Origin: Flavobacteriaceae bacterium UBA5544
GTDB lineage: Bacteria > Bacteroidota > Bacteroidia > Flavobacteriales > Flavobacteriaceae
Assembly (NCBI GenBank): GCA_002426755.1
Contig: DINI01000006.1
Location: 246,318 to 306,156 of the forward strand
Direction: 5' to 3'
DNA: 59,839 bases
Below, one piece after another: positions 29,576 to 36,576 of the stretch (position 1 is the first letter of the stretch; every line of letters starts with the position of its first letter). Both the position numbers and the translations under genes were made by a program. The notes below the pieces were generated by a model, which was given only the letters and a program-made list of their open reading frames with translations, did not search any database and was not told the origin of the DNA.

Positions 29576-30412
29576 ATGTATTTACAAAATTTGCAACAGG
29601 ATGAAATCTTTGTTTCATCAGAAATGAAATCCTTAAAAACTCTGACACAGATAGAATCCCGACGAGGGCTTGAAAATGCCATCATTTCAAATGGTAAAAT
29701 CGTCAATGTGGTATCTAACAGTTATGGACACATTCCAAACCAATTGTTCTTCAAGAAAGCTGAAGAAATGCTGACAGATGCACAACTGAACTTTCACAAG
29801 CGCACCATCAACAAAAATGATAGGTCGTTCATTACCGACTTTATCATAGACGATATAAGTCAGTTTACCGTCAAGAACGATAAGGACGTGATACTGCCAA
29901 TGCTACGGTTCAAAAACTCGTATGACGGTAGTGAAAAGACTTCTGGACACTTCGGATTTTATAGAGAAGTATGTTCCAATGGTTTGCACGTTTCACAAGC
30001 CGAAATTGAGTTTTCCATCAAGCATAGTAAGAACAATACACACCTTATTATGCCAAGACTAAACAACCTGTTCGACAAGTTTCTGGACAATGAATTCTAT
30101 ACGATAACCAAGAAATTCGACAAGATGAAAGAATTTAAAATCATCGATACACAGGAATTTGTAAAAGCCATTCTTGATAAAACGAAACTCTTTAGATATG
30201 AATGCAGCGACAAGAACAGCGACCCTTCGAAAAAATCTCGTGAAGTCCTGGAAATCCTGAATTATGAAGCATTGTTGCTAAACGAGGAACCTAATTTGTG
30301 GTTAGGTTACAATGCCTTCAATGCAGTTTTACACAACACGCTGAAGAAAAGCTTTGGCCAACAAGAAAGATTGGACAAGAAATTGTTTGATGAAATTTAT
30401 GAAATGGCCTAA
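29576..30412 (+). CDS. DUF932-family protein
   Basis: A 278-residue protein of the DUF932 type found in phages, plasmids and ICEs. It has no signal peptide or membrane segment and is rich in charged residues. The central part (GHFGFYREVCSNGLHVSQ, about residues 120-145) matches the family's characteristic region around 'CSNG'. Function is unknown; the family often occurs near SSB and ParB-like genes in regions that enter the recipient first. The start ATG 29576 was chosen over TTG 29552 because the leader repeat runs up to it. It has its own leader and terminator, so it is a single-gene unit. Confidence 0.7.
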   Translation: MYLQNLQQDEIFVSSEMKSLKTLTQIESRRGLENAIISNGKIVNVVSNSYGHIPNQLFFKKAEEMLTDAQLNFHKRTINKNDRSFITDFIIDDISQFTVKNDKDVILPMLRFKNSYDGSEKTSGHFGFYREVCSNGLHVSQAEIEFSIKHSKNNTHLIMPRLNNLFDKFLDNEFYTITKKFDKMKEFKIIDTQEFVKAILDKTKLFRYECSDKNSDPSKKSREVLEILNYEALLLNEEPNLWLGYNAFNAVLHNTLKKSFGQQERLDKKLFDEIYEMA

Positions 30413-30425
30413 AGCCAAAAGGTTC

Positions 30426-30452
30426 ATCCAGTACCTTAAACTGGATTTTTTT
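30426..30452 (+). terminator. Rho-independent terminator of the DUF932 gene
   Basis: Perfect stem ATCCAGT / ACTGGAT with a 7-nt loop followed by seven T. Confidence 0.88.
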
Positions 30453-30484
30453 GTGCTTGCTACTTATGTTTAAAAGCAATACCG

Positions 30485-30600
30485 TTCAGCACATTCCCCT
30501 ACATTTCGCGAAAAGCTTCATTCCGGAAAAAGCGCTTCCCTATAATAATCTTGGACACAATCCCTAATTTTAGCTTTCCATAGTGTTAACCCTTCCCGTC
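30485..30600 (+). repeat. Intergenic hairpin repeat B, copy 1
   Basis: First of three copies (others 32405-32575 and 33013-33197). Shared blocks are TCAGCACATTCCCCTACATTTC, CTTGGACACAATCCC and AATTTTAGCTTTCCAT...GTTAACCCTTCCCG. Each copy has a hairpin after the first block: here TTTC..GAA / TTC..GAAA. This copy lacks the last 60 bp seen in the other two. Together with copy 2 it flanks the AraC/VOC cargo. Confidence 0.75.
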
Positions 30601-30781
30601 ACGAAACTTCGAGACTGCTAAATAACATTTCAGTTCCTATTCAAATACGTAAATTAATCAGTAATGTTCAAATAGAAATTTTTATAAGAATTAATTAATC
30701 CTATCTAATAATACGAATAACATTATATTTATTGACCACAAAAATGAGTTGTGCGTCATTTAACAAAATATCAATTATTCA

Positions 30782-32167
30782 ATGAACTATCAAACATTCC
30801 AACCACATCCGGATTTAGAATCTCTTGTCAGTTGCTATTGGACTTTAGAAGTTCCTGCTGAACCTGATGTACAAAAACAACGAATCATTCCTGATGGCAC
30901 AATTGAAATGGCGTTTATACTTGGAGACGACATTAAACGATACACTTCGAAAGATGAATTTATACTACAACCTCGTGCAATGGTTCTCGGACAGACAATT
31001 GAACCCTTTTATATAGAACCTACAGGATATGTGAATACTTTTGCAATTCGTTTTTACCCTTATGGTTTTGCAAATTTTGTAACAATGCCCATTAATAACT
31101 TGGCAAACAAGGAAACGACAATAGAATTGTTGTTCGGAGAAAAAACTGCTAGTGACTTGGAGCGAAAAATAATTGAGGCAACTAATACTAGTGAACGAAT
31201 AGAAATTATTGAAAATTTTTTTTTAGACAAGTTGAATGAAAAAACTACAATTAATAATATCGTAAAAACAACAATTGATGCTCTTTTAGCAACAAATGGA
31301 AGTGCTTCGATAAGCAAAATCCTTAAAGAAGATTTATCAAAACGGAGACAACTTGAACGAAATTTCAAAAAACAAATTGGTGTTAGCCCAAAACAGTTGG
31401 GTAAAGTAATCCGACTGCAAAATGCACTAAAAATGCTTCTTAATAAAAAGTCAGAAAACCTAACCGACATTGCTTACGAAAGTGAATACTTCGACCAAGC
31501 GCATTTTATAAAAGACTTTAAAGAGTTTACCGGAATTAATCCGAAGGAATTTTTAGGCAATGAAAATATGGCACTCTCTACCCTCTTCTACAAATGGTCA
31601 GCGTGTCGCATTTTTACAATTTTTGTATTTGCACGAAATCTAAATTTGTCTTGTCAAATCAAACAGGACGAAATGAAAAAATCCATTCTTTGTACAGCCA
31701 TAATTCTTTCCTTTAGCATTACAGCCTGTAACAACCAAAACAAATCTAAAACCGAAACTATCCCGGTTGAATCTAATATTAATCAAAAAACAAAAGAAAT
31801 GAAAAGTCATATTTCAATCTTTGAAATTCCAGCAACGGATGTTTCAAGAGCAGTAAATTTTTATCAAGCAATTTTAGACATTAACATTGAGAAGATAGAA
31901 ATGCCCGAAATGGAAATGGGGATATTCCCTTATGAAGAACAAATGGTTACAGGAGTTATCATTAAAGCAGAAGGCTATAAACCTTCATCTGATGGTGTAA
32001 CTATATACTTAAATGGTGGAGATAATCTTCAAATTATTCTTGATAAAGTTGAGAAAAATGGTGGCGAAATAATTGTTCCGAAATCACTTCACGCAGATGA
32101 AAGTGGTTATTACGGTCTATTTCTTGATTCGGAAGGAAATAAAATCGGTCTGCATTCACCGAACTAA
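30782..32167 (+). CDS. AraC-family regulator read through into a VOC lipoprotein (frameshift-made fusion)
   Basis: As written, one frame of 461 codons joins two proteins. Residues 1-100 match the N-terminal domain of DUF6597-type AraC regulators (QTFQPHPDLESLVSCYWTLE), and about 175-265 are an AraC HTH (YESEYFDQAHFIKDFKEFTG). Residues 298 onward are a complete lipoprotein with a VOC domain. The join is not natural: removing one A from the AAA at 31592-31594 restores the expected AraC ending FYNGQRVAFLQFLYLHEI and a stop at 31641-31643, leaving a 286-aa regulator. The extra A could be a real mutation or a sequencing error. The genes lie between repeat B copies 1 and 2 and look like late-acquired cargo. 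Confidence 0.75.
   Translation: MNYQTFQPHPDLESLVSCYWTLEVPAEPDVQKQRIIPDGTIEMAFILGDDIKRYTSKDEFILQPRAMVLGQTIEPFYIEPTGYVNTFAIRFYPYGFANFVTMPINNLANKETTIELLFGEKTASDLERKIIEATNTSERIEIIENFFLDKLNEKTTINNIVKTTIDALLATNGSASISKILKEDLSKRRQLERNFKKQIGVSPKQLGKVIRLQNALKMLLNKKSENLTDIAYESEYFDQAHFIKDFKEFTGINPKEFLGNENMALSTLFYKWSACRIFTIFVFARNLNLSCQIKQDEMKKSILCTAIILSFSITACNNQNKSKTETIPVESNINQKTKEMKSHISIFEIPATDVSRAVNFYQAILDINIEKIEMPEMEMGIFPYEEQMVTGVIIKAEGYKPSSDGVTIYLNGGDNLQIILDKVEKNGGEIIVPKSLHADESGYYGLFLDSEGNKIGLHSPN
31673..32167 (+). CDS. VOC-family (glyoxalase/bleomycin-resistance-like) lipoprotein
   Basis: This is the likely independent second gene inside the fused frame. Starting at ATG 31673 it encodes 164 residues with a lipoprotein signal (MKKSILCTAIILSFSITAC, lipobox Cys 19), a Ser/Thr-rich spacer, and a VOC domain from about residue 44 (SHISIFEIPATDVSRAVNFY ... 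GYYGLFLDSEGNKIGLHSPN). VOC proteins bind metal and act on small electrophiles or bind drugs; the substrate cannot be told here. An intact signal peptide in the middle of a reading frame is the main reason to treat it as a separate gene, paired with the AraC regulator upstream. Confidence 0.7.
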   Translation: MKKSILCTAIILSFSITACNNQNKSKTETIPVESNINQKTKEMKSHISIFEIPATDVSRAVNFYQAILDINIEKIEMPEMEMGIFPYEEQMVTGVIIKAEGYKPSSDGVTIYLNGGDNLQIILDKVEKNGGEIIVPKSLHADESGYYGLFLDSEGNKIGLHSPN

Positions 32168-32255
32168 ACGAGTGAAAAAGAACAAACACAGAGCAATGTA
32201 TATAAAAAAGAGGGCAAATAGTCCTTAAATAAAAGCTTTGGAGTATTTGCAAAGT

Positions 32256-32318
32256 AGCCATATTTTTAATTTGTATTTTGACGATAAGAAAGTTAAAAAG
32301 GAAATTAAAAATATGGCT
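32256..32318. repeat. Long perfect inverted repeat downstream of the VOC gene
   Basis: Two 17-bp arms (AGCCATATTTTTAATTT and its exact complement) are separated by 29 bp. It may be a transcript 3' end, though no T-run follows, or a scar of the event that brought in the AraC/VOC genes. Confidence 0.7.
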
Positions 32319-32404
32319 TCGTGCTTTACCAAAGATTAAGTGCTTAATCAAGCAACAAATACACCCCATTCACTTTAAGATAGATATCAGTTTTAATAAC
32401 CCAC

Positions 32405-32575
32405 TCAGCACATTTCCCTACATTTCGCGGAATGCTACATTCCAAGAAAAGAGCTTCACTACGCAAGTCTTGGACACAATCCCCAATTTTAGCTTTCCAT
32501 TTCGTTAACCCTTCCCGCTATGCTGGGAAGGAACACTTCATTCCCTAGCCAAAATAGTGAATCAAGTCCGCTTAA
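32405..32575 (+). repeat. Intergenic hairpin repeat B, copy 2
   Basis: Full-length copy; it shares the extra tail GGAACACTTCATTCC...GTGAATCAAGTCCGCTT with copy 3. The hairpin arms are GGAATG / CATTCC. Between CTTCCC and GGGAAG lies a second stem (CCTTCCC / GGGAAGG). It directly precedes leader A copy 3. Confidence 0.75.
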
Positions 32576-32588
32576 AAAAGGAAATCAA

Positions 32589-32760
32589 TTATCATACAAT
32601 ATACACGCAAGGTAAACTCGTAAAATACTTCCATCAAAAGACTACGGCATAAAGCCATAGCTTCTTCCCTCGCTTATTTATTCCGTTTCCTTTTGAGCCA
32701 AGAATTTTAGCTTCCGTTTGGTTTCTGCTCAATATTGTTTAACCCAAAAATTTTAACATT
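32589..32760 (+). promoter_or_regulatory. Structured leader repeat A, copy 3 (before a 64-aa ORF)
   Basis: Nearly identical to copy 1 from TTATCATACAATAT onward, with the same TTGAGC / GCTCAA closing stem and ATATTGTTTAA box. Its conservation before such a small gene suggests that the gene product is real and made together with the ParB-like and DUF932 proteins. Confidence 0.7.
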
Positions 32761-32955
32761 ATGAAAAGTACAGCTTTAAAATCCAACATTTCATTAAAAG
32801 AAGCCGAAGAACATTACCAATTAAGTAGTGAAAATTATACTATTGAAAGTGCAGAGTGTCATTTAGCTTACTACAGAGAGAAGCATCCCCTTTACTACCA
32901 AATACTTTTAAATAATGTTTATTCTAAAAATCAAAAAGTACTTTTTGAAGAGTGA
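32761..32955 (+). CDS. Small hypothetical leading-region protein
   Basis: A 64-residue, mostly helical, charged protein (KEAEEHYQLSSENYTIES...) with no signal peptide, membrane helix or motif I recognise. It starts immediately after a full copy of leader A, the main support for translation. Small proteins in leading regions often counter host SOS or defence functions, but nothing in this sequence shows that it does so. Confidence 0.6.
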   Translation: MKSTALKSNISLKEAEEHYQLSSENYTIESAECHLAYYREKHPLYYQILLNNVYSKNQKVLFEE

Positions 32956-33012
32956 GCTAACTATTCACAAAAGTACTATTACCCTTTTATTTAATGCGAG
33001 TTTCATAAGCCA

Positions 33013-33197
33013 TTCAGCACATTCCCCTGCATTTCCCGAAAAGCTACATTTCGGGAAAAGAGCTTCACTACAAATATCTTGGACACAATCCCCAATTTTA
33101 GCTTTCCATTCCGTTAACCCTTCCCGTCCCGATAGCTATCGGGACTAGTAAGGAACACTTCATTCCTTTGCCAAAATTGTGAATCAAGTCCGCTTTT
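33013..33197 (+). repeat. Intergenic hairpin repeat B, copy 3
   Basis: Full-length copy after the 64-aa gene. Its first hairpin is perfect over 10 bp (TTTCCCGAAA / TTTCGGGAAA). Its second variable hairpin is a 20-bp perfect palindrome at 33126-33145 (GTCCCGATAGCTATCGGGAC). The sequences of the stems differ between copies but pairing is kept. Confidence 0.75.
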
Positions 33198-33214
33198 CAT
33201 CGGAAAGTCATCAC

Positions 33215-33284
33215 TTCGGTTTTTTTAACAGGATTTTCGGCGCGGTCTTCTTGAGCCCTTACTCGAAAATCCTTAAAAACCGAA
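33215..33284 (+). ncRNA. Large bulged hairpin, candidate structured RNA or ssDNA element
   Basis: TTCGGTTTTT...GGATTTTCG pairs with CGAAAATCC..AAAAACCGAA: two stems of 9-10 bp joined by a small bulge, closed by a 24-nt loop with a GC-rich core. It lies directly downstream of repeat B copy 3 and upstream of ssb. Function unknown. Confidence 0.45.
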
Positions 33285-33704
33285 CCGCTGCCTTACACAT
33301 TTTAAGGGGTTTATAATGGATAAAGCCTTTATTGTTTTTCGGTACAGCGAAAAACAGGCACGACATAACCAATTCTAATTTAACCACAGCTGCTTATCTC
33401 GCTTAACTGTCGGTACGCTCAAACGCAACTGCGTTTAAAAGAATTGCTAATGCCCTTATGGAACTTGTAAAGACTATACAAGTTTTAGTGAAAAATAAGG
33501 TTTCTACTTCCTTGAAAATGCGAGCATTTTACTACGTCGCAAACACACCTGATTTATTCCCTAAAAGTCTTGACAAAACCCACTCTATCCATTGTGCGGC
33601 GCACAGAAGAAAAGAACAAACACCCCTTAAAATTTAATTCAGTTTAAATCAAATAAGGGAAATATAAACCAGTCTGTAACAAAGCAGACACAAATCTTTT
33701 TATT
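33285..33704 (+). other. Long non-coding stretch before ssb
   Basis: I see no convincing gene; an ATG at 33315 opens only a 20-codon frame. The stretch holds further small hairpins, including AAACGC-AACT-GCGTTT (33421-33436) and ACTTGTA/TACAAGT (33463-33483), and the ssb promoter must be near its end. With the preceding repeats it makes a 750-bp structured, non-coding zone. Confidence 0.5.
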
Positions 33705-34049
33705 ATGAGTACTATTAAAAATCACGTACAGTTAATCGGAAACGTTGGACAAGAGCCAACCATTACGAACCTTGAAAGCGGAAAGAAAGTAGCCCGTTTT
33801 TCATTAGCAACAAATGAGTATTACAAGGACAAAGAAGGCAACAAGCAAACGGACACGAATTGGCATACCGTAGTAGCTTGGGGCAAAACTGCCGAAATTG
33901 TAGAGAAGTATGTTGTTAAAGGCAAAGAAGTTGGAATATCGGGAAAACTTAAAACCCGAAGTTATACAAATGATGATAACGAACAACGCTATGTTACGGA
34001 AGTTGTAGCCGATGAAATTCTTTTACTTGGAAGCAAAGACGACAAGTAA
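33705..34049 (+). CDS. ssb: Single-stranded DNA-binding protein
   Basis: A 114-residue SSB with one OB fold covering nearly the whole protein: NHVQLIGNVGQEPTITNLES, then ARFSLATNEYY, NWHTVVAWGKTAEI, and GISGKLKTRSY. The usual acidic C-terminal tail with the terminal PF-type tip is absent; the protein stops shortly after the OB fold (GSKDDK). This short form is common for ICE- and plasmid-borne SSBs, which coat incoming single-stranded DNA. A terminator follows. Confidence 0.93.
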   Translation: MSTIKNHVQLIGNVGQEPTITNLESGKKVARFSLATNEYYKDKEGNKQTDTNWHTVVAWGKTAEIVEKYVVKGKEVGISGKLKTRSYTNDDNEQRYVTEVVADEILLLGSKDDK

Positions 34050-34060
34050 ATCTTAAAATA

Positions 34061-34097
34061 AAGAGGGCGTTCCCGTGAGAAGTTGCGCCCTCTTTTT
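34061..34097 (+). terminator. Rho-independent terminator of ssb
   Basis: AAGAGGGCG pairs with CGCCCTCTT around a 16-nt loop and is followed by a T-run. Confidence 0.88.
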
Positions 34098-34127
34098 CAT
34101 TATTCACTAATTTAAAAAAGCAAAACA

Positions 34128-34508
34128 ATGAAAGCACAAGTTAACGAAATCAAAGAAGGATTGCAACATTTTCACGGAACGGAAATGTTCTATCAAATCC
34201 CATTATTAAGAACACGTTTTACGGACGGACTAAAATATCTTGCTAATGCGGCAGATTGTTTTTGGCTCATTACGGACACTTCCGTAATTGCAAAAAGTCT
34301 GATGAACCGAAGCGAATTTATAACCATAGACTTCAAAAGATTGCCCGAAGATAAACAGGATTTTACAGGCTATGAAGCAGAGATAATTTACAGCGATGGC
34401 AACGACAATATTTTGGAAAAACACGGATATCGGGCAACCGATTTTCCGCTCGATGAACTGCGTTTATTTTTTGTAAATGATACGCTGATGTTACCAAGCG
34501 AATATTAA
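34128..34508 (+). CDS. DUF6876-like protein
   Basis: A 126-residue cytoplasmic protein. The N-terminal pattern (LQHFHGTEMFYQIPLLRTRF ... YLANAADCFWLITD) matches the small DUF6876-type proteins common in Bacteroidota mobile elements. There is no catalytic motif that I can identify. It follows ssb and is 12 bp before another small gene, so the two are co-transcribed. Confidence 0.65.
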   Translation: MKAQVNEIKEGLQHFHGTEMFYQIPLLRTRFTDGLKYLANAADCFWLITDTSVIAKSLMNRSEFITIDFKRLPEDKQDFTGYEAEIIYSDGNDNILEKHGYRATDFPLDELRLFFVNDTLMLPSEY

Positions 34509-34520
34509 AATTTTGAAGCT

Positions 34521-34718
34521 ATGATTTACATAAAATTTCAAGATTTGAGCGAGGAAAAACAAGAGGAACTTTTACAGGTTTCGAGAGAACACGTAACACA
34601 TCTTTATGGGGATTCCATAAAAAAATATGTGGAAGAAACTGGTGCAGATTATGAAAACTTGATTGACGAAGAAATGATTAAAAACTTATACACTTATAAT
34701 TTTATTTTCAATATGTAG
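34521..34718 (+). CDS. Small acidic hypothetical protein
   Basis: A 65-residue protein rich in Glu and Asp (FQDLSEEKQEELLQVSREHV), with no membrane segment. It is 12 bp downstream of the DUF6876-like gene and followed by a perfect palindromic terminator. The acidic character could fit a DNA-mimic or antitoxin-like role, but the sequence gives no proof. The function is unknown. Confidence 0.6.
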   Translation: MIYIKFQDLSEEKQEELLQVSREHVTHLYGDSIKKYVEETGADYENLIDEEMIKNLYTYNFIFNM

Positions 34719-34740
34719 CACCATTAAAATAGAGCATCGA

Positions 34741-34769
34741 ACACCTCTAAAATTTTAGAGGTGTTTTTG
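34741..34769 (+). terminator. Palindromic terminator ending the leading region
   Basis: A perfect 24-bp palindrome ACACCTCTAAAATTTTAGAGGTGT followed by TTTTT. It separates the leading-region genes from the candidate oriT. Confidence 0.9.
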
Positions 34770-34799
34770 TCTGCAATTAATATCAAGTCAAAAAAAAGC

Positions 34800-35148
34800 G
34801 TATCTTTATATCGCTGAAATTCAGCATTCAAATTAAAGTAGGGTTATCCACTTTTCGACTTTCGCCGATAATCTTACACATCGAAAAATAACATATCGGA
34901 AAATCATTTTCCCTGAAAATGGCAATTGGCTTTTTAGCCAGATTGTATGGATTTTTGTCCCGCGAGCGGGACGAAAAGGAATAGCAAGAGGGTAACACGC
35001 TGCGCGATGTTTCGGATTCCTTTTCGTTTTCAAATAGCTGATAATCAGCGAATTGAATATATTATAATTTCCTGACAGTTAACGATTTGCGACAAACGGG
35101 CTGTTAACGCCCATTTTTAGGGATGATTTTGCGACAAATCGGCGAAAT
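34800..35148. other. Candidate origin of transfer (oriT) region
   Basis: About 350 non-coding bp immediately upstream of the mobilisation genes, with many inverted repeats: TGGCT-TTTT-AGCCA (34927-34940), a GC-rich stem GTCCCGC / GCGGGAC (34957-34972), GCTGAT-A-ATCAGC (35037-35049), GGGC..GCCC (35098-35113), and two direct copies of TTTGCGACAAA about 43 bp apart (35086-35096; 35129-35139), the second within an inverted repeat. The position next to the mob genes and the inverted repeats are typical of oriT. The nic site is not identified. Confidence 0.5.
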
Positions 35149-35529
35149 ATGGACTCATTTATTGGAATTAGATTTAAAAAGGAAACTGCAAAACGTTTCC
35201 AAACGTTCTCACGTACTTACTTCAAATCGCACACCGAGGCGATGGCTACAATGCTAGATTTTTTCTTCTATAATGAAATTTCGCCAAAAGAAAAATTAGG
35301 TCCAACGGGGCGAACCATCGAAGCTAAATTGCTCAAAAGAATCAATGCGGTTATTGCCATAATGCGAGATGTGGAAAAGACACAAACCAAACCTACGGTG
35401 GCTATGATTCAATCACTTTTTGAAACAGAAGAGCCAGAAAAAAAACCGCTGATTGTGGAAAAGAAATATGCGGAAGAAAAGAAAGAAGTGCGCTTTCGCG
35501 AAAAGCGAAACTTAAAGAACGAACTCTAA
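35149..35529 (+). CDS. BfmA/BtgA-like mobilisation accessory protein
   Basis: A 126-residue DNA-binding accessory protein expected to help the relaxase at oriT. Its N-terminus (FIGIRFKKETAKRFQTFS ... TEAMATMLDFFFYN) resembles the BfmA/BtgA family of Bacteroidota mobilisation proteins, with a ribbon-helix-helix-like start. The C-terminus is highly charged. It lies between the candidate oriT and the relaxase gene, which starts 10 bp after it. Confidence 0.8.
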   Translation: MDSFIGIRFKKETAKRFQTFSRTYFKSHTEAMATMLDFFFYNEISPKEKLGPTGRTIEAKLLKRINAVIAIMRDVEKTQTKPTVAMIQSLFETEEPEKKPLIVEKKYAEEKKEVRFREKRNLKNEL

Positions 35530-35539
35530 TTTTTGAACT

Positions 35540-36571
35540 ATGTATATCACAATCACACCACAGAAATTAGGAACAAATTACTCACAAAGTTCAGCCGATT
35601 TTGTAGGCTATTTAGAGAAAGAAAATGAAGGGATAAAGGAAGCAGATATGGAACATTTTTTCAATCAATATGGCGACGAGATTTCCGCAGAAGAAGTGGT
35701 AAAGGAAATTGATGGAAACACCGCAAAATTGAAAAAGAAAGAACCTAAATTTTATTCCATAACGGTCAGTCCTTCCAAGTATGAATTGAACAGATTACAG
35801 AACAGTCGTGAAGATTTAAAAACCTACACTCGTGAGCTAATGAAAGATTATGTTGCCAGCTTCAATCGGGAAATCAATGGACGACCTATATCAATAGACG
35901 ACATAAAATATTACGCTAAAATTGAACATCAAAGAACCTTCAAGGGTACGGACTTTCAGATAAAAGAAAACCAACCTTTCGCCACAAAAATACTTCAGCT
36001 CAAAACGGATATCCGAAATATTCAAGAAGGACGAGCTGAAGGGAATATTAAGAAAATGGAAAAGGAAATTGCCAAACTGGAACGCCAAGCGCCACATCAA
36101 CAAAACGGAAAACGGATAGTTCAGGGAATGCCGAAAGCAGGAAACCAAAGTCACATTCATATTATCGTTAGCCGAAAGGATGCTTCAAATTCTATAAGCC
36201 TTTCCCCAGGAAGTAAGCACAAAGCATCCGAAGTAGAGATGCACGGAAAAAAAGTGAAGCGTGGTTTTGATAGAGATACATTTTTCGCGAAAGCGGAAAA
36301 AACATTTGATAAGACATTTGGATATAAGCGCAATTACGCAGAGACCTACAAAGCTAAAAAGACCTTTGTAAAGAACCCAAACCTATATTTTTCAGCATTG
36401 ATGAAATTGCCAGCCAATGAAAAAGCATTGGCTTTTAAAATGATAAGTAAATCAGGATTGCCCATAGTGCCGAGTATTCCAGTAAGTCAGGCACAAATAG
36501 CGCTTCGAGTTTTTAAGCGATTGAGACGTGGCGCAGAAGTGGCCATCAAATCAAGTTCCATCGGAATCTAA
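35540..36571 (+). CDS. MobB-like relaxase (DUF5712-type)
   Basis: A 343-residue protein that should nick oriT and lead the strand into the recipient. N-terminal YITITPQKLGTNYSQSS resembles MobB/DUF5712-type proteins of Bacteroidota ICEs. A histidine pair within SHIHIIVSRKD (H205, H207) matches the metal-binding HxH motif of relaxases. Candidate catalytic tyrosines lie in the N-terminal part, but I cannot pick one. It sits between the accessory gene and the coupling protein gene (5 bp gap), a standard mob operon. Confidence 0.82.
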   Translation: MYITITPQKLGTNYSQSSADFVGYLEKENEGIKEADMEHFFNQYGDEISAEEVVKEIDGNTAKLKKKEPKFYSITVSPSKYELNRLQNSREDLKTYTRELMKDYVASFNREINGRPISIDDIKYYAKIEHQRTFKGTDFQIKENQPFATKILQLKTDIRNIQEGRAEGNIKKMEKEIAKLERQAPHQQNGKRIVQGMPKAGNQSHIHIIVSRKDASNSISLSPGSKHKASEVEMHGKKVKRGFDRDTFFAKAEKTFDKTFGYKRNYAETYKAKKTFVKNPNLYFSALMKLPANEKALAFKMISKSGLPIVPSIPVSQAQIALRVFKRLRRGAEVAIKSSSIGI

Positions 36572-36576
36572 TAGAT

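Noticed and set aside
30782..32167. A genuine two-domain AraC-VOC fusion protein
   Set aside because: A complete lipoprotein signal lies at the join, and removing one A restores a natural AraC end and stop.
33126..33145. 20-bp perfect palindrome as a stand-alone regulatory site
   Set aside because: It occupies the variable hairpin position of repeat B copy 3 and is better treated as part of that repeat.
33315..33377. 20-codon frame in the non-coding zone before ssb
   Set aside because: It is very short, with no leader or supporting feature.
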